A program made the translations under genes and the position numbers. 64,000 nucleotides of DNA, taken from contig NZ_KV917368.1 in NCBI RefSeq assembly GCF_002019605.1, forward strand, positions 3,069,517-3,133,516. Direction: 5' to 3'. Positions 18,272 to 27,151 of this stretch are shown here, one piece after another; the first letter of the stretch is position 1; the number at the start of each line of letters is the position of its first letter. The notes beneath the pieces were generated by a model. The model had not been told where the DNA came from, made no database searches, and was given only the letters and a program-made list of their open reading frames with translations. The stretch is from Alkalihalobacterium alkalinitrilicum (lineage in GTDB: Bacteria; Bacillota; Bacilli; Bacillales; Bacillaceae_F).

Positions 18272-19063
18272 TTGCTAAATGATAAGGAGGGATTTCCATT
18301 TAAACTTAGATTTTTATCCTTTAATATACGTCATGGACTCGGTACAGATCGTCGTGTCGATCTACATAGAATTGCAAAAATTATTAAACAAAGCGACGCT
18401 GACATTATCGGACTGAATGAAGTCGATAAAACCTTTTCAAAACGTAGTCATTTTATTGATCAGACTAGTTGGTTAGCAGAACAATTGCAAATGGAATGTG
18501 TTTTTGCCCCTGCTATTTCGTTCCAGTCTCGTAAAGTTGAGCGCCGTGAATACGGGAATGCTTTATTTTCAAGATATCCTATTATCCATTCTAACAATCA
18601 TATTGTTCGCCTTCGTCCACTCCTATGTGAGCCGAGGTCGATCATCGAAGCTACCATTCAAATTAATCAAACACTAGTAAAGGCACTAGTCACTCACTTT
18701 AGCCTAAACCCCTTATTACGAAGGAAACAAATGAGAAAAGTGATAGAACTTTCAACGCAAGAACGACCTAACGTATTAATGGGAGATTTTAATTGTAGAC
18801 CTTATTCTAAAGATTACTACGAGGTAGCAAAACACTATAATAATACGTGTGCTAAGCGTATTCAAAAAGAACTTGGGACCTTTCCTTCAAGAAAACCCAA
18901 ATATCAATTAGACTATATTTTTGTAAATGAAAAATTTGAGGTGATCTATTCTGACGTTATTTCAACATATAAAGAAGCGTCCGATCATCTACCAATTACT
19001 TCACTTGTAAAAATTAAAAGTGATGTACCTACCCCTTCCGAAAAGCTTCCTACTCTTCAATAA
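18272..19063 (+). CDS. Endonuclease/exonuclease/phosphatase family protein
   Basis: An EEP-fold metal-dependent hydrolase of about 250-263 residues. Motifs in order: FLSFNIRHGLGTDRRVDL, ADIIGLNEVDKTF (metal-binding Glu), EYGNALFSRYPI, LVTHFSL, NVLMGDFNCRP, QLDYIFV and ASDHLPITS (catalytic His). Substrate could be DNA, a sugar phosphate or a lipid; it is not readable. The start is unclear: a strong AAGGAGGG at 18284 lies inside the frame, and no in-frame ATG, GTG or TTG follows at the right distance. A TTG AAA CTT start would exist if one G were restored near 18301. The only in-frame standard start is TTG 18272. Confidence 0.8.
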   Translation: MLNDKEGFPFKLRFLSFNIRHGLGTDRRVDLHRIAKIIKQSDADIIGLNEVDKTFSKRSHFIDQTSWLAEQLQMECVFAPAISFQSRKVERREYGNALFSRYPIIHSNNHIVRLRPLLCEPRSIIEATIQINQTLVKALVTHFSLNPLLRRKQMRKVIELSTQERPNVLMGDFNCRPYSKDYYEVAKHYNNTCAKRIQKELGTFPSRKPKYQLDYIFVNEKFEVIYSDVISTYKEASDHLPITSLVKIKSDVPTPSEKLPTLQ

Positions 19064-19085
19064 ATTGAAGTTAGGAAGCTTTTTT
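19041..19085 (+). terminator. Terminator overlapping the end of the EEP gene
   Basis: AAAGCTTCCTA pairs with TAGGAAGCTTT, with CTTCAATAAATTGAAG as an inner stem-loop that contains the stop codon. TTTTTT follows. Confidence 0.88.
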
Positions 19086-19277
19086 GAAGTGATTTTTAAT
19101 TCAATTAGACAATTAAATTAAACACTTGGACCATACTTCGAATCCAAGCGTTTTGCGTGAGAATTAATCTGTTTTTTTCTGTTTCTTTCACAATATTGTT
19201 GTTTTTATAAGAGGATACTTATTGATATAATTACTACTATAGAAAACTTGTTAATGCCCAAGAGGAGGTTCTCAAAC

Positions 19278-19592
19278 ATGTTAGATACACCGCTTAAATG
19301 GTTTCGAAATATTGGGATTTTAGAAGGCTGGTCATTTATATTACTTTTAGGAATAGCTATGCCATTAAAGTATATTGCAGATATACCACAGTTTGTTACG
19401 GTAATCGGTATGGCACACGGTATTTTATTCATGCTTTACCTCGCAATTGCATTATATGTAACCGTTAAATATAAATGGCCATTAACTCGATTTATTGGCG
19501 CTACACTTGCAGCAGTCACTCCATTTGGACCATTTATTTATGATGCTCGTATTTTAAAGCCATACAAAACTGAAGTAAAACAAAGTGTTTAA
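19278..19592 (+). CDS. DUF3817 family small membrane protein
   Basis: A 104-residue membrane protein with three hydrophobic segments: about 12-31, 40-61 and 71-90. The opening LDTPLKWFRNIGILEGWSF, the block GMAHGILFMLYL and GATLAAVTPFGPFIYDARIL are the marks of the DUF3817 family (YdzA-like). The family has no proven function. The ATG at 19278 has AAGAGGAGG nine bases upstream, which rules out the longer reading from 19248. It stands alone between two terminators. Confidence 0.8.
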   Translation: MLDTPLKWFRNIGILEGWSFILLLGIAMPLKYIADIPQFVTVIGMAHGILFMLYLAIALYVTVKYKWPLTRFIGATLAAVTPFGPFIYDARILKPYKTEVKQSV

Positions 19593-19668
19593 TAAAAAAA
19601 ACGCTAATCACTATATAGGTTCAGGTTCAGTTATTGAACCAGATAGAGAACATTAAATAACACACTGA

Positions 19669-19710
19669 AGAGAGGTGCCTAATTACATGATAATTAGCAC
19701 CTCTTTTTTA
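19669..19710 (+). terminator. Intrinsic terminator of the DUF3817 gene
   Basis: AGAGGTGC-CTAATTA pairs with TAATTA-GCACCTCT and is followed by TTTTTTATT. Confidence 0.88.
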
Positions 19711-19823
19711 TTGATATACAGCATTTAACCTATATATTTTAAGAAAATATAGTCTTCTCTGTCCGTAAAAAATAGGTAACCTTAACTTTCAACCATTTCA
19801 TAATTACTATAGTGGTTATGGAT

Positions 19824-20516
19824 CTATAGCTGTGATAACAATTCACTCAGTTCAACCTCACTTAAGTTTCTCCACTCGCCTACCTCTAGTGAACCGAGAG
19901 TGATGTTCATAATTCGAATTCTTTGAAGACGTTCTACTTCATACCCAAACACTTTGCACATTCTTCTAATTTGGCGATTAAGTCCTTGTGTAAGAATGAT
20001 GCTAAATTCATTGTCATCGATCTGAGACACTGCGCATTGTTTTGTTATCGTATTGAGAATTTCAACTCCATTTGACATTCCCTCTATAAAAGTCTCGGTA
20101 ACTGGTTTGTCTACTCTTACTATATATTCTTTTTCATGGTTATGTTCGGCATGCATTATTTTATTAACAATATCGCCATCATCGGTTAATAGTATTAAAC
20201 CTTCTGATGCTTTATCTAGTCTTCCCACTGGAAAAATCCTTTGAGGATAGTTGATAAATTCAATAATATTCTTTTTGACTAGTGGTTGTGCCGTACATGT
20301 AATTCCAACTGGTTTATTTAATATGATATAAACAGGTTTAAGCTTTTCTTTAATCTTTATTTGCTCTCCATCAACAGAGACAATGTCGATCAGTTCTACC
20401 GTATCTCCTTGCTCGCAAACCTTATCATTAATCATAATTCTCTTTGCACCGATTAAGCGGTCTGTTTCTCTTCTAGAACAATAACCCGTTAAACTCATAA
20501 ATTTATTAATTCTCAT
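19824..20516 (-). CDS. rluF: 23S rRNA pseudouridine synthase RluF
   Basis: A RsuA/RluB/RluF-type pseudouridine synthase of 230 residues. An N-terminal S4 RNA-binding domain (MRINKFMSLTGYCSRRETDR, about residues 1-60) precedes the catalytic domain with the Asp in FPVGRLDKASEGLILLTDDG. ILNKPVGITCT, HEKEYIVRVDKP and LTQGLNRQIRRMCKVFGYEV are typical. The protein tracks the E. coli RluF pattern closely, including RIRIMNITLGSLEVGEWRNL at the end, so modification of 23S U2604 is the likely job. It is monocistronic. The ATG follows AAAGGGAAAG. Confidence 0.88.
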   Translation of the reverse strand: MRINKFMSLTGYCSRRETDRLIGAKRIMINDKVCEQGDTVELIDIVSVDGEQIKIKEKLKPVYIILNKPVGITCTAQPLVKKNIIEFINYPQRIFPVGRLDKASEGLILLTDDGDIVNKIMHAEHNHEKEYIVRVDKPVTETFIEGMSNGVEILNTITKQCAVSQIDDNEFSIILTQGLNRQIRRMCKVFGYEVERLQRIRIMNITLGSLEVGEWRNLSEVELSELLSQL

Positions 20517-20671
20517 GTGGCTTTCCCTTTCTTTTATGCCAACCTCTACTATTTTACTAAATCATATAAGATTATTAGAAAAAAACAATTGATCGCCAAA
20601 AATGGCGAGAATTAGTGTCTATATTATACTTTAATCCTCTAAATAAGTTAAACCTTCCTTTGGAATATGAA

Positions 20672-20714
20672 TAAAGAAAAAGCTACGGTATCAATTTTTT
20701 GAACACCGTAGCTT
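20672..20714 (-). terminator. Intrinsic terminator of the alanine/Na+ symporter gene
   Basis: On the minus strand AAGCTACGGT pairs with ACCGTAGCTT across a 14-base loop and runs into TTTTCTTTATT. Confidence 0.88.
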
Positions 20715-20730
20715 CCATTATTATTCTTAC

Positions 20731-22188
20731 TTAGCTCGACATTTTATCTTTGTCCTTGTTATACTCATTTTCCCAGAAATCAGCGTTCTTAATATTTAAC
20801 TTCACAGGGTCAAACACTGGGTCAATTCCTTGTTTTTTCTGTTCTTCATAATCTTTAAGAACTCTCAATGCAGGCTTTGCCAAGATCAGAATGGCGATTA
20901 AGTTTAACCAAACCATTAATCCTAATCCGACATCACCTAACGCCCAAGCTAAATCTGCTTCACGAACTGCGCCGAAAAACACAGCCGCAAGTAGGACAAT
21001 CTTTAATAAAAACATTCCCACTTTATTAAACTTTCCTCTGATTAAATAAACGATATTCGTTTCTGCCATATAATAGTAAGCCATAATTGTCGTGAATGCG
21101 AAGAAGAATAATGCAACTGCAACGAAGCCAGCACCGAAGCCAGGCAGCACAGATTCAATAGCTGCTTGGGTATAACCTGCTCCTGCAGGAACTTCACCAA
21201 TAAAGTTTACAATGGTGTTTCCAGCCCCATCGACTACATTGTACATTCCTGTAAAAAGGATCATAAATGCGGTTGCCGAACAAACGAGTAATGTATCAAT
21301 ATAAACCGAGAACGCTTGAACTAACCCCTGTTTAGCTGGGTGAGAAACTTCTGCAGCAGCAGCGGCATGTGGCCCAGTTCCTTGACCAGCTTCATTTGAA
21401 TAGATTCCACGTTTAACGCCCCACGCAATCGCTAAACCAATGATTCCACCAAACGCAGCATCAACACCAAAAGCACTACTAATAATTAATGATATAACAG
21501 CTGGAAGCTGAGATGCATTTGCTCCAATAATAACAACTGCTAGTAATAGATAAGCCACTGCCATAAAAGGAACGACGAGCTGTGCTACGTTTGCAATCCT
21601 TTTTACTCCACCAAAAATAATGATACCAATAATAACAATTAACACAGAAGCAGTAACATAAGGATTAATAGAAAACGCATTATCTACAGCAATTGCAATC
21701 GAATTCGATTGAATACCTGGCATTAACAAACTCATTGCAAGAAGTGTCGCGATTGCAAAAATAACCGCATACCATTTCCAGCCAATCCCTTTTTCAATAT
21801 AATAAGCTGGCCCCCCGCGATAAAGTCCATTTTGTTTTTCTTTGTAAACTTGAGCTAAAGTTGACTCAATGAATGCACTCGAAGCCCCTATAAAAGCAAT
21901 CGTCCACATCCAAAACACTGCACCTGGTCCTCCAAAAGCAATAGCAGTAGCAGTTCCTGCAATATTACCTGTTCCGACTCTTCCTGAAAGCGCAATCGAC
22001 ATTGCTTGGAAAGAGGAAACCCCAGCGGATGAACTTTTTCCTCTAAACATTAAAGAAACCATATCTTTAATATGCCTTACTTGTAAAAAACGAGTAAGAA
22101 TTGAGAAAAGTAAACCCACTCCTAAACAAAAGTAAATCATGACTTCACTCCATAGGACACCATTAAGCCAGTTCACAAAACCTTCCAA
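20731..22188 (-). CDS. Sodium:alanine symporter family protein (AGCS)
   Basis: An 11-12 helix carrier of 485 residues in the alanine-or-glycine:cation symporter family (AlsT/AgcS-like). The signature RVGTGNIAGTATAIAFGGPG lies near residue 70, and GVKRGIYSNEAGQGTGPHAA near residue 260. It imports small neutral amino acids with Na+; AlsT of B. subtilis is instead linked to glutamine. The start is TTG with TAGGAGGGG just upstream. Two palindromes lie in the promoter region, at 22241 and 22292. It has its own terminator. Confidence 0.92.
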   Translation of the reverse strand: MEGFVNWLNGVLWSEVMIYFCLGVGLLFSILTRFLQVRHIKDMVSLMFRGKSSSAGVSSFQAMSIALSGRVGTGNIAGTATAIAFGGPGAVFWMWTIAFIGASSAFIESTLAQVYKEKQNGLYRGGPAYYIEKGIGWKWYAVIFAIATLLAMSLLMPGIQSNSIAIAVDNAFSINPYVTASVLIVIIGIIIFGGVKRIANVAQLVVPFMAVAYLLLAVVIIGANASQLPAVISLIISSAFGVDAAFGGIIGLAIAWGVKRGIYSNEAGQGTGPHAAAAAEVSHPAKQGLVQAFSVYIDTLLVCSATAFMILFTGMYNVVDGAGNTIVNFIGEVPAGAGYTQAAIESVLPGFGAGFVAVALFFFAFTTIMAYYYMAETNIVYLIRGKFNKVGMFLLKIVLLAAVFFGAVREADLAWALGDVGLGLMVWLNLIAILILAKPALRVLKDYEEQKKQGIDPVFDPVKLNIKNADFWENEYNKDKDKMSS

Positions 22189-22240
22189 ATAAACCCCTCC
22201 TATTTTCCCCCGTTAAATTATTTGAACTTTTTTTATATTC

Positions 22241-22303
22241 GAATTATAATTCAAAAAACACTTTATGGCAATATACTAAAACATTAACTTGTTAGTATAC
22301 TAA
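22241..22303 (-). promoter_or_regulatory. Two perfect palindromes upstream of the symporter gene
   Basis: GAATTATAATTC at 22241-22252 and TTAGTATACTAA at 22292-22303 are exact 12-bp palindromes. Half-copies ATATACTAAAA and TTAATATACTT flank the second. They lie 50-115 bases upstream of the start, a fitting place for operators, but AT-rich palindromes also arise by chance. Confidence 0.35.
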
Positions 22304-22330
22304 AGTAATATTTTAATATACTTTCGGTTA

Positions 22331-22364
22331 TAAAAAAAGCCTTCGCAAACAATTTGAGAAGGCC
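22331..22364 (-). terminator. Intrinsic terminator of the SGNH hydrolase gene
   Basis: On the minus strand GGCCTTCTC and GCGAAGGC form a stem followed by TTTTTTTATAA, starting 30 bases after the stop. Confidence 0.85.
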
Positions 22365-22393
22365 GTCTAACATGTAAATATAGGATATGGTGT

Positions 22394-23734
22394 TTACACA
22401 GGATGAATTCTTCTTAATCGCTGTACAAATAATAATACCGATCCTAACAATATTAATCCTATTCCAATACCCATGTAGTTATACATTGGGGTTGCTGTAT
22501 TTGGTAATTTATTTTTCTTGTCTGCGGGAACAATTGTGTCGTTTTCTTTTTCTTTATCTTTACCTTTCTCTTTCTTTTTATCTTTCTTTTGCTTTTCTTC
22601 TGGCTTTTTCACTACTGGTTTTTCTTCTTCAGCGGGAGGTTCTTCTTCTACAGGCGGTTCTTCTTCTGCAGGAGGCTCTTCCTCTACAGGTGGCTCTTCT
22701 TCTGCTGGAGGTTCTTCCTCTATTGGTGGCTCTTCTAGTATATTATTGATAGTTATAGAGTTCACTGTTTCGAAACCAAAGACATTCTTAACATAAACTG
22801 TATAAGTTCCGTTTTCTGTTACCTCAAACTCTCTATCAATAATGACATTTCCTTCTTCTAGAAAATCACTGACTTCTTTTTCGCCTGGGAGCCATTTCAT
22901 TTCGATGACTTGTCCAGTCGTCGTAACGCTAATACTTACAGGGTCAGTACTTTGTTCCTCATGTGAAACAGTCAATTCTATATTAGATGGTACTAACAAT
23001 TGTATTAACAATTGATTTGCTAAATTCGCAAGAACTTGGTGTCCTTCTTGATTTGGATGAACGTCATTAGGAAGCAAATAATTTAACTGTTGATCTGTAT
23101 ACGAAACATAAGCATCTGCTAGTAATGATTTAGATCCAATTGCTGTGGGTTTAATGACTTCATTATTTGTCTTACTAATCATTTGTTCAGCAAAGCCATA
23201 AAATGTAGGGCCTAACGGATTTTCTAATGGAATTGGATTATATATCGTATAAAGAATAATAGGTGCCTGAGAATGTTGACGAATAGTAGAGATAATCCCT
23301 ATTAAATTATTACCAAATGACCCAATTGCTGCTGCTACATTTTGTCCAAGTGCTACAGGATCGAATAATGTAGGGTCTTCGATAAGTCCAGCAAAGTTAG
23401 CAGCTTGTAGCAAATCATTACTCCCGATGTTTAACGTAATCACATTTGCACTTTGTAATGCCTGAATAACTGATGAATCGGTTTGTAATGATGATAGTAA
23501 ATCTCCAGAAGTCCATCCTGGAACACCTAGATTTGTAACATCTAATTTTCCCCCACCTATTAAATGAGGAAAGGCCTCACTTACTGGACTCCCTAAACCA
23601 TACCCATATGTAATCGAATCACCTAGGGCTACTAGAGATGGCTTTGACTGTTCATTTGCAAAGGCAAATGAGGAAAACAACGTACTTACTAGTAACATGA
23701 CAAGAAATAAGATACTTAACCGCTTCAGCTTCAA
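22394..23734 (-). CDS. Secreted SGNH/GDSL hydrolase with LPNTA cell-wall anchor
   Basis: A 446-residue exported esterase/lipase-like protein. A signal peptide (residues 1-26, ending FSSFAFA) precedes an SGNH domain with ALGDSITYGYG (nucleophile Ser), LGVPGWTSGD, NIGSNDLLQ and NDVHPNQEGH (catalytic Asp/His). A small beta domain follows, then a Pro-Glu repeat (about 337-370), a Lys-rich stretch and the sorting signal LPNTA with a hydrophobic helix and RRLRRIHPV tail. LPNTA is the motif used by sortase C of B. anthracis rather than the usual LPXTG. Start is TTG with GGGAGGAAT upstream. The substrate is unknown. Confidence 0.88.
   Translation of the reverse strand: MKLKRLSILFLVMLLVSTLFSSFAFANEQSKPSLVALGDSITYGYGLGSPVSEAFPHLIGGGKLDVTNLGVPGWTSGDLLSSLQTDSSVIQALQSANVITLNIGSNDLLQAANFAGLIEDPTLFDPVALGQNVAAAIGSFGNNLIGIISTIRQHSQAPIILYTIYNPIPLENPLGPTFYGFAEQMISKTNNEVIKPTAIGSKSLLADAYVSYTDQQLNYLLPNDVHPNQEGHQVLANLANQLLIQLLVPSNIELTVSHEEQSTDPVSISVTTTGQVIEMKWLPGEKEVSDFLEEGNVIIDREFEVTENGTYTVYVKNVFGFETVNSITINNILEEPPIEEEPPAEEEPPVEEEPPAEEEPPVEEEPPAEEEKPVVKKPEEKQKKDKKKEKGKDKEKENDTIVPADKKNKLPNTATPMYNYMGIGIGLILLGSVLLFVQRLRRIHPV
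22622..22735 (-). repeat. 18-bp tandem repeat coding PPxEEE spacer
   Basis: About six near-identical 18-bp units encode alternating EEPPVE and EEPPAE hexapeptides, which form an extended wall-spanning spacer in the SGNH hydrolase. Units differ mostly at third positions and at the V/A/I codon. Confidence 0.85.
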
Positions 23735-23923
23735 AAAATATTCCTCCCATATTCAATTTTTAATAGCTAATCTTTCACATTATAATTCTATTTTTCAGAA
23801 TTTTCTATAAAGATTTTTGTCAAAAATCGTTGTAATTTGTAAAATTTATATTACTTTTTGATTACAAAAATAGTACTAGATAATTTTTCATCAATTACCT
23901 AGCACTATACTTTTCTGGATTAC

Positions 23924-25258
23924 TTATTTTGGTATTGAATTTTCTGCATTGATATAACCAGCTCCGTAAATATATGGACTGTATTGATCTGGATCGTTCC
24001 ATAAATCTGTCCCTAGCATTAACCTCTCCTTGACTTGGTCAGGAGATAGTGATGAGTCATGCTCTAACATTAAAGCAACAATTCCTGCACAAATCGGTGT
24101 TGCCATTGATGTACCAGATAAGCTAATATAGTCTGTTCCTACTCTATTTCCTTTTTGTAGTTTATCGATGTATGATTTTGGTGAACGAAGTGAAATGATA
24201 TTTACACCTGGAGCTACTATATCAGGTTTTTTCTTATCATATACTGTTGGTCCCCGACTAGAAAAGCTTGCAACATCATCGTCATCTCTTTCTACAGTAT
24301 CTCTATCATCCAACGCTCCAACAGTGATTACTTTTTGACTAACTCCAGGACTAGCAATCGTTTGTGGGCTTGGGCCACTATTACCAGCAGCAACACAGAC
24401 GACAATACCCACATCCCACGCCGCGTTTACTATTTTCACCATCGGGTCTTCTGTTTCACTTTCATATCGCAGAGCAGGAGCACCTAAGGACATATTAATA
24501 ATATCAATCCTGCTATCAATATTACGTTCATTATAATTAATACAGTACTCTACCCCTTGCATTACTGTTTCCAATGAACCAGAACCTAATTTGTTTAATA
24601 CCTTTACACCAACAAGGTTAGCTTCTCGAGCTGGACCTCTATATCTTCCTGATGAAGCTGCACCATCTCCTAGTGCATCCCCAGCACAATGAGTGCCATG
24701 CCCATTATCATCATAAGGTTCATTTCTTTGATTTATAAAATCGGCAAAGTCAACAATCCTACCCGAAAGGTCTTGATGAGGATGAACGCCCGTATCAATG
24801 ACGGCAATCGTTACCCCTTTTCCAGTAAGCGTTGTTCCATTTCGTTCAATATCTCTGGCATTTGCAGCAGCAACAGCGGTATCTAACAAAGCCTGAACTT
24901 CACCGTTTAAATATATTTTCTTTACTCGGTTACAGCTCGTAAGAATTTTTTCTAAAGCAATCGGAGTCAATTCTGCACTACAGCATGAAACTCTGGCAAA
25001 CTCATTTCGAATTTTACACCGAGAATGGCTATTAAAGACTTGTTCAACTTGCTGACAGCCTTCACGATAGCAACCTTTTTCAAATTCGATAATTACTGAA
25101 AACTTTTTTCTCCTTTTTATGACCCCTTCAAAAAACTTATGAAGAAAGCATGGCGTCCATTTAAACGGTTTATATTGATTTAACACTTGTTCACGTAATG
25201 GTTTATCTAACTTGTGAGCATGAGCTCTCACCATTTGAACCATAGAGTATCCAAACAA
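23924..25258 (-). CDS. aprX: AprX-type subtilisin-like serine protease
   Basis: An S8 peptidase of 444 residues without a signal peptide, as in the intracellular AprX of B. subtilis (442 residues). The triad is Asp155 in IAVIDTGVHPH, His187 in DDNGHGTHCAG and Ser384 in LSGTSMATPIC; the oxyanion Asn lies in AAGNSGP near residue 293. The first 130 residues form a propeptide-like region that is rich in Cys (seven Cys, including an SCCS pair). The start is TTG seven bases after AGGAGGG. AprX is linked to late stationary phase in B. subtilis; regulation is not readable here. Confidence 0.92.
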   Translation of the reverse strand: MFGYSMVQMVRAHAHKLDKPLREQVLNQYKPFKWTPCFLHKFFEGVIKRRKKFSVIIEFEKGCYREGCQQVEQVFNSHSRCKIRNEFARVSCCSAELTPIALEKILTSCNRVKKIYLNGEVQALLDTAVAAANARDIERNGTTLTGKGVTIAVIDTGVHPHQDLSGRIVDFADFINQRNEPYDDNGHGTHCAGDALGDGAASSGRYRGPAREANLVGVKVLNKLGSGSLETVMQGVEYCINYNERNIDSRIDIINMSLGAPALRYESETEDPMVKIVNAAWDVGIVVCVAAGNSGPSPQTIASPGVSQKVITVGALDDRDTVERDDDDVASFSSRGPTVYDKKKPDIVAPGVNIISLRSPKSYIDKLQKGNRVGTDYISLSGTSMATPICAGIVALMLEHDSSLSPDQVKERLMLGTDLWNDPDQYSPYIYGAGYINAENSIPK

Positions 25259-25510
25259 TTTCTATCCCTCCTATTAAATGACTTGCAATACTCTATGGGA
25301 ATTTAAGAGATTTGACGCGGTCATTGTCCACATTGCTATAAAATATGCTTTTATCTAGGATTGCTTTTTGACCATTTGATTAATTTCTGAATTATCTGTT
25401 AAAATAGGAAGGATAGAACTTTATTTATTTAATATCACAGGAACATTAGACATGATTCCAAATCGTATTAATTAATAAGTTAAGAATAAAATAGGCGGAG
25501 GAGTAGAACC

Positions 25511-26329
25511 ATGAACAAACTTAATGTGCATTCACATCTGTATGATGAGCAAAATGTAAGGGTTATACCGCTAGAAGGAGCCGTTAATTTTCGCGATATG
25601 GGGGGATATCCAACTTTTGACGGTCGAAAGGTAAAATGGGGACATTTTTTTCGCTCAGGTGCTTTAAATGATCTGACAGAAAATGATGTAGAATATTTAC
25701 AGAGGTTAGGTATCAAAAGGATTTGTGATCTACGCCGTAGTATAGAAACGCAAGCTAAACCTAACCCAAGAATCCCTGGTGTTGATTACATTCATTTACC
25801 AGTTATTCCTGAAAACAATGAAAAAGAACAGGTGAGACAAATTGGTGAATTATCCCTCCATGGAGATAAAATTATTCTTGGTGAGCCAGGTGAAATGCTT
25901 TTACGTTTAAATCGTGTAATTGCTCATCAAACAGAAGCATACACTCAGTTACTTAAAATGTTATTTGAAGAAGAACGTGTTCCACTCATTATTCACTGCG
26001 TCGCTGGAAAAGATCGTACAGGTGTTTGTAGTTCCCTAATATTACTAACATTAGGGGTTCCAGAAGAAATTGTTATCAAAGACTTTACTTATACGAACCA
26101 GTTTTTTGACCAATTAAAACAAAGATTAGTCACGAAACGCTTTTTAGAAAAAGCACAAGGTGAAAATCCACAATCAATTGATGCTTTAATAGAAGCAAGA
26201 CCTGACTACTTAAAAGCATTCTTAAAAGAAATAGAAGAACATTATGGTTCCTTTGATGCATATTTATATGAAAACCTTGGGATAAGTAAGAACGATCGAA
26301 AAGATATTCAAAAACGTTATACCGTTTAA
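25511..26329 (+). CDS. Tyrosine-protein phosphatase (Y_phosphatase3 family)
   Basis: A 272-residue cytosolic phosphatase of the type seen in M. tuberculosis PtpB and Listeria LipA. It has AVNFRDMGGYPTFDGR near the N-terminus, FFRSGALNDLT, then the P-loop HCVAGKDRTGVCSSL (Cys-x5-Arg nucleophile loop) near residue 162. A helical lid and C-terminal helices follow. It would hydrolyse phosphotyrosine or phosphoinositide-type substrates; the real substrate is open. The ATG has GGCGGAGGAG nine bases upstream. It stands alone, converging with the membrane protein gene at 26344. Confidence 0.9.
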   Translation: MNKLNVHSHLYDEQNVRVIPLEGAVNFRDMGGYPTFDGRKVKWGHFFRSGALNDLTENDVEYLQRLGIKRICDLRRSIETQAKPNPRIPGVDYIHLPVIPENNEKEQVRQIGELSLHGDKIILGEPGEMLLRLNRVIAHQTEAYTQLLKMLFEEERVPLIIHCVAGKDRTGVCSSLILLTLGVPEEIVIKDFTYTNQFFDQLKQRLVTKRFLEKAQGENPQSIDALIEARPDYLKAFLKEIEEHYGSFDAYLYENLGISKNDRKDIQKRYTV

Positions 26330-26343
26330 TCTGACAACTATTA

Positions 26344-26721
26344 CTATGTACTATAAGATAGCTTCTTTTCCTTTTGAATTCCGTAAATGAATAGAATGAT
26401 GCCAATTAAAACTAGAATGGGTTCAATCAAGTCTGCTTCAGGACCGTTTGTTAATCGGTGTAGATTAAATATCCAGTGAAATACAACGATATCAAAACTT
26501 GCAAAAAATCCTGAAGCAGCAATAACTTCATGAAAAAAAGAAATAGGAAAGAACTTTCTGCACAGAATAAAAAAGAGGATGGTTGCACCCCCTCCAATTG
26601 CTAATACACCAATACGTTCTAACGTGGTTGTAGCCGTCAACTCTAATGCATAGACATGTCTTGTATGAAAAAGCCAATCCGTATATAAAACACCGATAAG
26701 AAAACCTAGTATTCTCCTCAT
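26344..26721 (-). CDS. DUF2243-like membrane protein
   Basis: A 125-residue protein with four hydrophobic segments. The block GFFASFDIVVFHWIFNLHRL, then ADLIEPILVLIGIILFIYGI, resembles the second half of DUF2243 membrane proteins. It is therefore probably a short member or a truncated one. The ATG sits at the very edge of a dispersed repeat, and no ribosome site precedes it. AGGAG occurs just after the ATG instead, without a usable start behind it. Expression may have been altered by the repeat. Function unknown. Confidence 0.6.
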   Translation of the reverse strand: MRRILGFLIGVLYTDWLFHTRHVYALELTATTTLERIGVLAIGGGATILFFILCRKFFPISFFHEVIAASGFFASFDIVVFHWIFNLHRLTNGPEADLIEPILVLIGIILFIYGIQKEKKLSYST

Positions 26722-26893
26722 AAAGTGAAACTTCTATTAGTGAGGGGTTTCCTCTTCCCCCACTGATGGTTAGTTGAGGCCCACACGATCTGTGTTCATT
26801 TAGCTGTTACTGGCAGTTTATCCTCCACTTATCCTTCTTTGATTCCTCGAAGTCTTGAAATGGGCGTATTACTGCCAGTTGCTGCGGGATAAC
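26721..26893 (+). repeat. Dispersed three-hairpin intergenic repeat, copy A
   Basis: Begins TAAAGTGAAAC, then hairpin 1 (CTATTAGTG with CACTGATGG, pairing kept through G-U pairs), TTAGTTGAGGCCCACACGAT, then hairpin 3 with outer arms ACTGGCAG and CTGCCAGT. It ends TGCTGCGGGATAA. Hairpin 2 seen in copy B is deleted. Confidence 0.8.
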
Positions 26894-27151
26894 AACTCAC
26901 ACCTTTTATATTGTTATCTAAACTATTCTCTTTTTTTAGATGCTTTATACTAAAATCATAATAGTATCCTATATTAATAGACCCTTTCTCTTATAATAAC
27001 AAGTCCTCACATACTTTTATTTATTGAATTTACTAAAGAAAGAATGTATGAGAAAAGAAATTCTCCCTAACCTATTGTAAAATGACTGTGAAACCATTCG
27101 ACTACCAATCATTAAATACTGAAAACATTTTATTGGAGGACCCACTATATT

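Noticed and set aside
22622..22735. CRISPR-like repeat array
   Set aside because: The 18-bp units have no spacers and are in frame inside a protein gene, coding for a Pro-Glu linker.
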